24,795 nt of DNA from Candidatus Melainabacteria bacterium (GTDB taxonomy: Bacteria > Cyanobacteriota > Vampirovibrionia > Obscuribacterales > Obscuribacteraceae). Every line of letters starts with the position of its first letter. The first letter of the stretch is position 1. The DNA lies in the NCBI GenBank assembly GCA_003151275.1, contig PLXC01000173.1:1-24795 (forward strand). Reading direction: 5' to 3'. Below, piece after piece: positions 7,927 to 14,067 of this stretch. Both the position numbers and the translations under genes were made by a program. The notes beneath the pieces were generated by a model. It did not search any database, was not told the origin of the DNA, and worked only from the letters and a program-made list of their open reading frames with translations.

Positions 7927-8001
7927 CCTTGGCATCACAAAGAATAGCCGATGGAGAGACGATCCGCATACGACTTTGATTAACAAGCGCCGGATCAATT
8001 G

Positions 8002-8230
8002 CCACATTCAGGGAAACACAGATCTGATTGCAATGGCCGTCCTTTTATAGCTGAACTTGCGGAGCGCGGCAATTTAAAAGTGGTGATAGACAAATCTGTT
8101 AATGGATCAGTAACGATAGCCGAGCGCATAATTTTTACCGATATCGGTAAAAAAATTCTGGGCGCGCCGGCCGCTAGAAAGACTGCGATTCCCGATTCCT
8201 TCCATAACGCCAGTTCAAGAAGGCACAAAC
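8002..8230. other. Gap between repeat copies 3 and 4, possible gene remnant
   Basis: A plus-strand frame from 7999 is open through this gap and has protein-like content (for example RPFIAELAERGNLKVVI and TIAERIIFTDIGKKIL), but continues into the repeat and has no ribosome site or recognised domain. It may be a fragment of a lost gene. Confidence 0.3.
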
Positions 8231-8233
8231 AAA

Positions 8234-8264
8234 AACACCACCTAGATTGCTCTACGGCGGTGTT
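8234..8264 (-). terminator. Rho-independent terminator of repeat copy 4
   Basis: AACACC/GGTGTT plus an extended stem with one A-C mismatch, a bulged C and an inner TAGA/TCTA stem, followed on the minus strand by TTTTTG. The inner stem carries a compensated change relative to the other copies. Confidence 0.6.
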
Positions 8265-8363
8265 TAAGCTATTGCCTGACTGCCCCTTGCGAATTGGGCT
8301 CAATATCTACGTATGCTTCAGTCAGTCCTTCACATACATCGGGCTACTTACTAACGTTTCTGG

Positions 8364-8501
8364 TCAGCGCCGACCTGTCGTTTCCATAAAGCCCCTCGGC
8401 TCAAAGTGCTTATCTATTCGTAAGCACTCACCGTTGATGTAGTTAGTGTATCCGACTGCAAAATATATTCCACTACCCCAAAGACTATTTAAGGATCCCA
8501 T
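8364..8501 (-). CDS. Small conserved-repeat protein, copy 4 (SLWGSGIYFAVGYTNY family)
   Basis: A 45-codon frame from ATG 8501 to TGA 8364, equivalent to the one at 5603-5740, containing SLWGSGIYFAVGYTNY, CLRIDKHFEPRGF and ending TTGRR. The variable Leu codon is CTT here (CTC in copy 1, CTA in copies 2 and 3). The ATG lies within the end of the preceding IDPALVNQSR frame. No domain is recognised; a faint likeness of GSGIYFA to the GxGIYFA motif of ADP-ribosyltransferases is too short to use. Whether it is translated is unknown. Confidence 0.35.
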   Translation of the reverse strand: MGSLNSLWGSGIYFAVGYTNYINGECLRIDKHFEPRGFMETTGRR

Positions 8502-8808
8502 CCTTGGCATCACAAAGAATAGCCGATGGAGAGACGATCCGCATACGACTTTGATTAACAAGCGCCGGATCAATTGTCACACCATGGCGCAGCAAGATCG
8601 GATATACAGATCGGCATAAATGCATATACGCGCCTGCCATCGCATTTTTGGAACAACCAATCAAAGTTGGATCGGTTCAGTGCCAATCACCATTGCGCTC
8701 ACAGGAAATCAGAGTGCCGCTCAAGCTAATACCCGACAACATGCTGCTTGTTTCAATTAAATATCTTGGTGGCACAGATGGTGCGCAGGATTCTGGACCA
8801 CTTTTTCG
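8485..8808 (-). pseudogene. Decayed reading frame ending in repeat copy 4
   Basis: From 8808 to the TAG at 8485 the minus strand is open for 107 codons except for one in-frame TGA at 8677-8679. The reading is protein-like (PPRYLIETSSMLSGISL, then after the TGA TDPTLIGCSKNAMAGAYMHL) and runs continuously into the IDPALVNQSRMRIVSP block of the repeat. This suggests that the repeat units are the 3' ends of paralogous genes whose bodies have decayed, this being the longest remnant. A plus-strand frame over the same bases (8648-8866) is an alternative reading with no recognised domain. Confidence 0.3.
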
Positions 8809-8913
8809 TCAGGCTCTGCAGCTCGAACAAGGGAGAATGCCGCGGCGCACAAAATTTGCTAATTAATTGACTCGAATAACACAGGGATCTTACTACTACT
8901 GGGTTTGCCAGAA

Positions 8914-9648
8914 TCAACGTCGCATATGTTCGACTAGTTGAGGCAACAAGTACCCTGAGGCGCCTTCCAAGAAGAAATCCGCCTCGTAGCTTAGCGGTGT
9001 TCGTTCTGGGTTACATTCGATCAATTTAGCACCATGCTTTTTCGCGGTGAATGGAAAGGAGGCTGCCGGCTGAACCAAGCCAGATGTGCCGACCACTATG
9101 AATACGTCAGCGTGTTCTGCGGCCCTAAATGAGTCGGCTAAATCCTTTGGATCCAGTGCTTCGCCAAACCAGACAACATCAGGACGAATTGGCGAACCAC
9201 AATGGCAAGTTGGCGGTTCCTTCAGATCAGTGACCACGTCAAGTGCGGGATGTCCGTGTTTAAAACACTTATGCCGGGCGATGTTTCCATGCAACTCAAT
9301 CATGTTTTTGGATCCAGCCAATCGATGCAAGCCATCAACATTTTGCGTAATGAGCGTGAAGGTGGGCACGATCTTTTCTATTTCGACCAAAGCGAAGTGA
9401 CCAGGATTTGGTGTCACACTCGATACCATCTTTCGGCGCCAGTCATACCAGGTCCAAACCAACGCAGGATCCCGAAGAAACCCTTCCGGAGTGGCTAGTT
9501 TCTCCGGCTCATAGTTAGCCCAAAGACCTGTTTGAGCTTCTCGAAAGGTTGGAATTCCGCTTTCTTTTGATATGCCGGCGCCTGTTAAAGCGGCAACAGA
9601 CTTTGCTTGCTTTAGCAAATCTGCAGCGCGCGTCAGATCACCATCCAT
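8914..9648 (-). CDS. cobB: NAD-dependent protein deacylase, SIR2 family (class III sirtuin-like)
   Basis: The product has 244 residues with all sirtuin signatures: GAGISKESGIPTFR (about 23-36), TQNVDGLH (101-108), catalytic His120 in ELHG, and GTSGLVQPA. Tyr68 and Arg71 (WYDWRR) match the YxxR pair of class III sirtuins (SIRT5/CobB), which remove succinyl and malonyl groups from lysine using NAD and release nicotinamide. The zinc site looks incomplete: Cys128, Cys148 and Cys150 are visible, so a His may supply the fourth ligand or zinc is lost. The start at 9648 has AGGA about 9 bases upstream; an ATG at 9675 in the same frame would overlap the upstream reductase gene. It follows the aldo/keto reductase after 10 bases and is probably co-transcribed with it. 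Confidence 0.9.
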   Translation of the reverse strand: MDGDLTRAADLLKQAKSVAALTGAGISKESGIPTFREAQTGLWANYEPEKLATPEGFLRDPALVWTWYDWRRKMVSSVTPNPGHFALVEIEKIVPTFTLITQNVDGLHRLAGSKNMIELHGNIARHKCFKHGHPALDVVTDLKEPPTCHCGSPIRPDVVWFGEALDPKDLADSFRAAEHADVFIVVGTSGLVQPAASFPFTAKKHGAKLIECNPERTPLSYEADFFLEGASGYLLPQLVEHMRR

Positions 9649-9658
9649 AGATTCAATC

Positions 9659-10723
9659 CTATTTTTTCGCACCAACTAACTCTCGCGGAACATCCACGTT
9701 TGTTGGAGCCAGCGGCATCCTGTCGGCATTAAACTTGATCTGATGCCAGTAAGGATACGGAACGCGTGTCTGACTAACCTTGTCTAAGCGCGCCACCTCA
9801 TCTGGTGTCAGCGACCATTGAGTCGTGGACAGGTTATCATTCAACTGAGCGATCTTTCGCGCGCCGATGATCAACGACGTAACACCAGGTTTCTTCAGCA
9901 ACCAGTTGAGAGACACTTGCGAAGCGCTCACTTTATGCGCCTGTGCAATTTCCAAAACCACATCGACAACGTTGAAGCCATGCTCAATATCCAAATCACC
10001 GTAATCGCCCCAACTGGCGCGACGCGTGTTTGGATCTGCTTGCTGATTGCGTTGATATTTGCCCGACAATAACCCGCCGGCTAGTGGACCCCAGACAAGA
10101 ATTCCTGCGCCTTCTTCCTGACAAAGTGGTATCAGTTCATACTCAAGCTCACGTGCGACTAAATTGTAATAAGCCTGCAATGAGACATAACGCTCTAAAT
10201 TCTTCTTGTCCGAAATAGCGAGCGATTTCATCAAATGCCAAGCCGACAAGTTAGAACAGCCTATGTAGCGAACTTTACCAGCCCTGACTAAATCGTCAAG
10301 CGCACGCACCGTATGCTCTATGGAAGTCAATCCATCAAATCCATGTATTTGGTACAAATCAATGTAGTCTGTTCCAAGTCGCTTGAGGCTGGCTTCACAA
10401 GCACGCACTATGTGATGTCGCGACTGGCCAATGTCATTTACATCTTCGCTCATGCCTGCGTGAAGTTTGGTGGCAACAAGCACCTGGTCTCGCTTTTTGC
10501 CTAATGCCTTGCCAAGAATTTCTTCAGACTTTCCAAACGAATAAATATCAGCTGTATCAAACAAATTGACACCAGCGTCGATGCAAACGTCGACAAACTG
10601 TTTCGCTTCATCGACTTGAGTATTCCCTGCGTCTTTGAATGCGCCTTCGCCGCCGAATGTCATCACACCAAAAGACAAAGCCGAAACCTTGAGTCCCGTA
10701 TTGCCAAGAAGTCTATATTCCAC
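9659..10723 (-). CDS. Aldo/keto reductase (potassium-channel beta-subunit-like)
   Basis: The product has 354 residues and forms a TIM-barrel NADPH-dependent reductase. The catalytic tetrad is visible as Asp56 and Tyr61 (DTADIYSFGKSEE), Lys86 (VATKLH) and His127 (LYQIHGFD); the cofactor-binding C-terminal part has SLIIGARKIAQLNDNL. The closest group is the YajO/Kv-beta type, which reduces aldehydes or ketones in the cytosol. The GTG at 10723 is preferred because GGGAGGA lies 6 bases before it; a TTG at 10738 lies within that ribosome site. It is followed by the sirtuin gene. Natural substrate unknown. Confidence 0.92.
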   Translation of the reverse strand: MEYRLLGNTGLKVSALSFGVMTFGGEGAFKDAGNTQVDEAKQFVDVCIDAGVNLFDTADIYSFGKSEEILGKALGKKRDQVLVATKLHAGMSEDVNDIGQSRHHIVRACEASLKRLGTDYIDLYQIHGFDGLTSIEHTVRALDDLVRAGKVRYIGCSNLSAWHLMKSLAISDKKNLERYVSLQAYYNLVARELEYELIPLCQEEGAGILVWGPLAGGLLSGKYQRNQQADPNTRRASWGDYGDLDIEHGFNVVDVVLEIAQAHKVSASQVSLNWLLKKPGVTSLIIGARKIAQLNDNLSTTQWSLTPDEVARLDKVSQTRVPYPYWHQIKFNADRMPLAPTNVDVPRELVGAKK

Positions 10724-10869
10724 AGCCGCTCCTCCCAAAATTGGAGAGCGAATTATCGCATGGTTGAGGCAAATATTCCTTACTCTCAGCCAGTACCGGC
10801 GGGTGTTAGCTCCTCAGCAACGATGGAAAAGCCATGTACATCCGATCGGAAGCAAGCGCGAGCAAAATT

Positions 10870-11448
10870 TTAAAGAGTATTTAGCGCAGTCCATGTTGCC
10901 TGATCCAACGAATAAACGAGCGTATCTCGGTACATGCCTTTAATGAACTTGTCTTTGGCCAACTTTGATTCTTTTCGCATCCCAATTTTCTGCATGACCC
11001 GTTCCGACGCCGTATTCATAGCATCACAAGTTGCTAGAATTTTGTCCATACCAAGTTCTTCAAATGCAAATTTCGCCAGTGCGTTTGCAGCTTCTGTTGC
11101 GTAACCTTGTCCCCAAGCTTTGCTGTTGAGCACATATCCAAGAGCGGAAATTCTCTTCTTCTTGTCCAGAATTGTCACGCTGCACGCGCCGATCAGCTTC
11201 TTATCTTGATCAACAGTGATCGCCATGTCGAAGGTGACGCGTGGTTGTTCTTTCTGAAACCCCAGCGACTCGTTCAAGAAGACAGTCGTTTCCTTGAGCG
11301 TATTAGGACCCCACTCAAGATATTTTGTCGTTTCAAGATCCTGCGCGTAGTCATGAACAGCGGCGAGATCAGCGTCTTGAAATTCACGAAGAGTCAGACG
11401 CTTCGTTTTCATAGATACCGTGCTGAGGTCCTTGGGTTTCATATTCAT
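10870..11448 (-). CDS. GNAT acetyltransferase, RimJ/RimL-like
   Basis: The product has 192 residues. It begins with the RLTLREFQDADL motif of the RimJ/RimL (Acetyltransf_3) group, has an acetyl-CoA loop (NSKAWGQGYATEAANAL near 109-125) and ends with ASERVMQKIGMRKESKL, the usual motif for the C-terminal part. Members acetylate N-terminal amino groups of ribosomal proteins or small molecules, sometimes antibiotics; the substrate here cannot be told. The start is uncertain: ATG at 11448 has no clear ribosome site, and ATGs at 11442 and 11412 are alternatives, the last just before the conserved motif. It stands alone, with about 130 bases separating it from the reductase. Confidence 0.88.
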   Translation of the reverse strand: MNMKPKDLSTVSMKTKRLTLREFQDADLAAVHDYAQDLETTKYLEWGPNTLKETTVFLNESLGFQKEQPRVTFDMAITVDQDKKLIGACSVTILDKKKRISALGYVLNSKAWGQGYATEAANALAKFAFEELGMDKILATCDAMNTASERVMQKIGMRKESKLAKDKFIKGMYRDTLVYSLDQATWTALNTL

Positions 11449-11514
11449 ATTATTGTTGTCTATTATGTCGCAAGTGACGACTGAAAAATCGGCTTTACTA
11501 GCAGAACGACTGAT

Positions 11515-11658
11515 TCAACCATAGCTTCGGCAGAAAATCGGTTTGGCATGTGTCCATTCCCCCGTGTTCATGCTCGAGCTTGCTAGCGGACTTCTTTTTC
11601 TCGTCAATCGATATGTACCGCCGTCGTTCACGTCGATCGGTCCCGTAATTGTCAACAT
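11515..11658 (-). CDS. Possible small protein of 47 residues, unknown
   Basis: An ATG at 11658 is preceded by GGAGGAGAAGG, one of the strongest Shine-Dalgarno matches in the window, with 6 bases between GGAGG and the ATG. The frame encodes MLTITGPIDVNDGGTYRL and continues for 47 residues to a stop at 11515. There is no signal peptide or domain that I recognise. It could be a genuine small gene or the remnant of a larger one. Confidence 0.35.
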   Translation of the reverse strand: MLTITGPIDVNDGGTYRLTRKRSPLASSSMNTGEWTHAKPIFCRSYG

Positions 11659-11718
11659 CCTTCTCCTCCACATGTGATGAATCCCAGCGGCATTGCGTGG
11701 GTCTGTCCTAGGAGCGCC

Positions 11719-11756
11719 TATGCACACGAGTGGGGTCTATGCACACTAGTGGGGTC
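11719..11756. repeat. Direct repeat, two 19-base units
   Basis: Two abutting units, TATGCACACGAGTGGGGTC and TATGCACACTAGTGGGGTC, differ by one base. Confidence 0.85.
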
Positions 11757-11760
11757 TAGG

Positions 11761-11866
11761 CAGCAAGCTGCTCGACTCCGCAAGCTTGCCCGACTCCGCA
11801 AGCTTGCCCGACTCCGCAAGCTGCTCGGCTGCTGTAGCGAAGCGGTCTGACTCCGCAAGCGCCCTG
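11761..11866. repeat. Minisatellite of CGACTCCGCAAGC units
   Basis: Two perfect 18-base units (11773-11790 and 11791-11808) followed by a diverged third (11809-11826) and a further GACTCCGCAAGC near 11849. Each perfect unit contains the 10-base palindrome GCAAGCTTGC. Such units expand and contract by slippage; no function is evident. Confidence 0.8.
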
Positions 11867-11984
11867 GCTTATGTTGCAAAATGATTCGCCCACCACATCT
11901 TTCTGGCAAGCGATGATGTCTTCTGATCCTTTATTGATAAACTGACTCCCTAAAGGCAATTTGTTTGAGGGAGGAATCATTTCG

Positions 11985-12395
11985 ATGACACAAGTACAGG
12001 TCAAATCGAATACCAGCCAACAGTATCAGCAAGAAATCAAGGCTGCTTCTCACTCGTTTCTTGCCGATGCTCCTAAAGACGTCGGTGGTTTAGAGACCGG
12101 TCCAAATCCACATGAACTATTACTCGCTTCACTCGGCTCGTGCACAGCGATTACGCTGCAAATGTATGCCAAGAAAAAAGGCTGGGACCTCAAGAGTGTT
12201 AACGTCGACTTACGCGAAGAATCGATAGACGACCCTGAAAATCCCGGTAAGAAAGTTTCGAAGATAACACGAGAAATCAAAGTGGAAGGCGATTTTGATG
12301 CAGAGCAAATCGATAGTTTGAAATCAGCAGCTGATAGATGCCCAATTCACAAGTTGCTTTCAGGACCAAAACAGATTGACACGGTTTTGAATTAG
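11985..12395 (+). CDS. OsmC/Ohr family peroxiredoxin-like protein
   Basis: The product has 136 residues. The two redox cysteines of the family are present: Cys53 in ASLGSCTAITLQMYAKKKGW and Cys119 in ADRCPIHK. OsmC and Ohr proteins reduce organic hydroperoxides in the cytosol with thiol cofactors such as dihydrolipoamide. The length and the single-domain layout match the YhfA/OsmC-like branch. The ATG at 11985 is chosen because GGGAGGA lies 10 bases upstream; the frame is open further upstream without a better start. It is followed 7 bases later by the biotin ligase gene, so the two likely share a transcript. Confidence 0.92.
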   Translation: MTQVQVKSNTSQQYQQEIKAASHSFLADAPKDVGGLETGPNPHELLLASLGSCTAITLQMYAKKKGWDLKSVNVDLREESIDDPENPGKKVSKITREIKVEGDFDAEQIDSLKSAADRCPIHKLLSGPKQIDTVLN

Positions 12396-12402
12396 AACTG
12401 AA

Positions 12403-13233
12403 ATGGCTGCGCATCTTGACCTGCTTGATCTGGAAAAGATCGAATCGCGCTTGCGCACTAAGTTTATTGCGCGGCCCGAGGGACGTCAAAACGAACTTTG
12501 GGAATCCATCAATTCCACCAATACAAGAGCAGCCGAACTTGGATTGGAAGGTGGTGCGCACGGCACACTTGTTTTAGCTCGTCAGCAATCTGCCGGTCGC
12601 GGGAGATTGGGACGGCAGTGGGTTTCACCAGCAGATTCTGGAATCTACGCAAGCTTTTTACTGCGACCGGATCCAACATCGTTACCGAATCTTTCGACAA
12701 TAACATTGGCAGTCGGCGTTGCCGTTGCCAGAGCGATTCGAAATAGCGTCGGTGTAGATGTCGGACTGAAGTGGGTGAACGACCTTGTCGTGGATGGGCG
12801 AAAACTTGGTGGCATCTTGTGCGAAATGTCTGCGCGACCAAGTGGAAACGCACTGATCATCGGAATCGGAATAAATGTTCGCTTCGAGGTGGACGAGTTG
12901 CCAGATGACTTGCGCGAAAAAATGACATGGCTTGAAAAAATCACCGGGCAGCCTGTGGATCCAAATGTCGTCATTGCCGAAATTGCAAATCAAGTGGAAG
13001 AAGTTTATTTGTTACTTCTGGGCAAACAATCGGATTTAGTCTTGGCTGAGTGGCGCAAGCGGTCGATTACCTTAGGACGCAGAATCATAGCCACTTCCGG
13101 AGAGCGAACCATCGAAGGAGAAGCGATAGATATCGCACCAAGTGGTGCCTTAATTGTTGATGACGGCAAAGAAAAAATCGAGTTGCACGCTGGCGAAATA
13201 TCAGTTAGAAATGCTGATGGTAGTTATTGTTGA
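12403..13233 (+). CDS. birA: Biotin--[acetyl-CoA carboxylase] ligase, no DNA-binding domain
   Basis: The product has 276 residues. It carries the biotinyl-AMP loop SAGRGRLGRQW (63-73), KWVNDLVVDGRKLGGIL (123-139, with catalytic Lys123) and a C-terminal SH3-like segment (EGEAIDIAPSGALIV). The enzyme activates biotin with ATP and attaches it to the biotin carboxyl carrier protein of acetyl-CoA carboxylase. The N-terminal helix-turn-helix of E. coli BirA is absent, making this a group I ligase that should not repress transcription. The start follows the OsmC stop by 7 bases with only a weak ribosome site, suggesting coupling. Confidence 0.94.
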   Translation: MAAHLDLLDLEKIESRLRTKFIARPEGRQNELWESINSTNTRAAELGLEGGAHGTLVLARQQSAGRGRLGRQWVSPADSGIYASFLLRPDPTSLPNLSTITLAVGVAVARAIRNSVGVDVGLKWVNDLVVDGRKLGGILCEMSARPSGNALIIGIGINVRFEVDELPDDLREKMTWLEKITGQPVDPNVVIAEIANQVEEVYLLLLGKQSDLVLAEWRKRSITLGRRIIATSGERTIEGEAIDIAPSGALIVDDGKEKIELHAGEISVRNADGSYC

Positions 13234-13264
13234 ACGAGTCATGCTGAAGTTTTGAATGCGCTCA

Positions 13265-13462
13265 CTATTTTTTTGTCGTCTGAGAAAACATCCAAACACA
13301 GACCAGTAATTGGAGACCCGCCATGGACTTTGGCAATGCGGAGCCATTGCCAATTTTCTCAATTCCACGTTGCCAGAACTTCGCCCAGGCTTGAGGTGAA
13401 CGCGCAAGCCAGATCCCATCAATTAAACCCCACACGCATAACAGTCTAATAAGAAGATGCAT
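13265..13462 (-). CDS. Small membrane protein, unknown
   Basis: The product has 65 residues with two hydrophobic segments: about 2-18 (LLIRLLCVWGLIDGIWLA) and about 43-58 (MAGLQLLVCVWMF), joined by a basic loop with Trp residues (WAKFWQRG). It likely lies in the inner membrane with both ends on the same side. ATG 13462 is chosen because GGAG is 7 bases upstream; GTG at 13474 is an in-frame alternative. It is the last gene after recJ and apt on the minus strand, 23 bases after apt. A small hairpin (CTCCA/TGGAG) covers its ribosome site. Confidence 0.65.
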   Translation of the reverse strand: MHLLIRLLCVWGLIDGIWLARSPQAWAKFWQRGIEKIGNGSALPKSMAGLQLLVCVWMFSQTTKK

Positions 13463-13485
13463 GAGAATCTCCACTCGTGGAGTTG

Positions 13486-14067
13486 CTAATAACTGATTAG
13501 TGAGAATATCTCAGCATCTTGTGGAAGCTTTGTGCGTCCATTCAAAAATGCTAATTCAACGACAAAGCCGATCCCCACGACGTTGGCATCAAGCACTTGC
13601 ATGAGCTTGTACGCGGCACCGGCCGTGCCACCAGTAGCAAGCAAGTCATCGATTAGCACGACTCGATCATTTTTCTCGACCGCGTCGGCGTGCACTTCGA
13701 TACAGTCAGTGCCGTATTCCAGGGCATACTCAAGCTTTTGAACTACGTGCGGGAGTTTGCCTGGTTTGCGAATTGGAACGAAACCCACACCTAACTTATA
13801 CGCAATGATTGGTCCCAGAATAAAACCTCGGGCCTCAATGCCAGCGATATATTTCGGATTGAGAGCGCGACACTTCTCAGTCAGGGCATCGATGGCAAAT
13901 GTAAATGCATCAACATCTTTCAGCAGCGGAGTCAGATCTTTAAAGATGATTCCCGGCTTGGGAAAATCTGGAATGTCCCGAATCTTGCTTTTAATCCAAT
14001 CTTGCTTTTCGGTGCTAAGCGGAAGGCTTAACTGTTCCAATTTGCTCTTGTCCACTTGGGTACTCAT
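13486..14067 (-). CDS. apt: Adenine phosphoribosyltransferase
   Basis: The product has 193 residues. It has the family-typical start IRDIPDFPKPGIIFKDLTPL, the substrate segment GIEARGFILG, the flexible loop with RKPGKLP and the PRPP-binding loop VVLIDDLLATGGTA (136-149). It converts adenine and PRPP to AMP in the cytosol, salvaging adenine. The ATG at 14067 has GGAG 8 bases upstream and lies inside the end of recJ, overlapping by 53 bases; an earlier in-frame start at 14106 would lengthen the overlap. Coupled translation with recJ is likely. About 20 extra residues precede the usual family start. Confidence 0.95.
   Translation of the reverse strand: MSTQVDKSKLEQLSLPLSTEKQDWIKSKIRDIPDFPKPGIIFKDLTPLLKDVDAFTFAIDALTEKCRALNPKYIAGIEARGFILGPIIAYKLGVGFVPIRKPGKLPHVVQKLEYALEYGTDCIEVHADAVEKNDRVVLIDDLLATGGTAGAAYKLMQVLDANVVGIGFVVELAFLNGRTKLPQDAEIFSLISY

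Larger units (their letters stand above)
7655..8001 (-). repeat. 345-base repeat unit, copy 3 of 4
   Basis: The copy runs from the seven-A tract at 7655 to GGATCAATTG at about 8001. Its middle (7760-7812) matches copy 2, while everything right of about 7917 is nearly identical to copy 4, so it is a mosaic. A one-base insertion in a hairpin loop near 7838-7843 breaks the second peptide frame. Confidence 0.88.
8231..8576 (-). repeat. 345-base repeat unit, copy 4 of 4
   Basis: The copy runs from the A-tract at 8231 to GGATCAATTG at about 8576. The terminator inner stem is TAGA/TCTA instead of CAGA/TCTG, and the internal stem is GGTC/GACC (8362-8375) as in copy 1. The second frame (8364-8501) is intact. 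Reading frame continuity extends to the right of the repeat, see the entry at 8485. Confidence 0.88.
11449..11984. other. 536-base spacer with tandem repeats and one small frame
   Basis: This separates the divergent acetyltransferase and OsmC genes. It holds a small minus-strand frame with a strong ribosome site (11515-11658), a 19-base direct repeat (11719-11756) and a GCAAGC-rich minisatellite (11761-11866), listed separately. The upstream signals of OsmC must lie in 11870-11970 but no clear promoter was picked out. Confidence 0.5.

Noticed and set aside
8222..8442. Plus-strand frames over each repeat copy (FKLLPDCPLRIGLNIY...)
   Set aside because: They are open in all copies, but differences between copies are mostly amino-acid changing, start sites are inconsistent, and the minus-strand reading shows the silent-change pattern.
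8364..8501. ADP-ribosyltransferase (GSGIYFA motif)
   Set aside because: The likeness covers seven residues in a 45-residue frame with no other part of the fold.
5471..8576. Integron cassette array with attC sites
   Set aside because: The units are far longer than attC sites, lack the core site pattern, and no integrase is present; the gaps do not hold clear cassette genes.
5471..8576. Group II intron fragments
   Set aside because: No domain V hairpin or reverse transcriptase sequence was found.
13201..13422. Minus-strand frame of 73 codons near the biotin ligase end
   Set aside because: Overlaps both the ligase end and the small membrane protein in another frame and has no motif.
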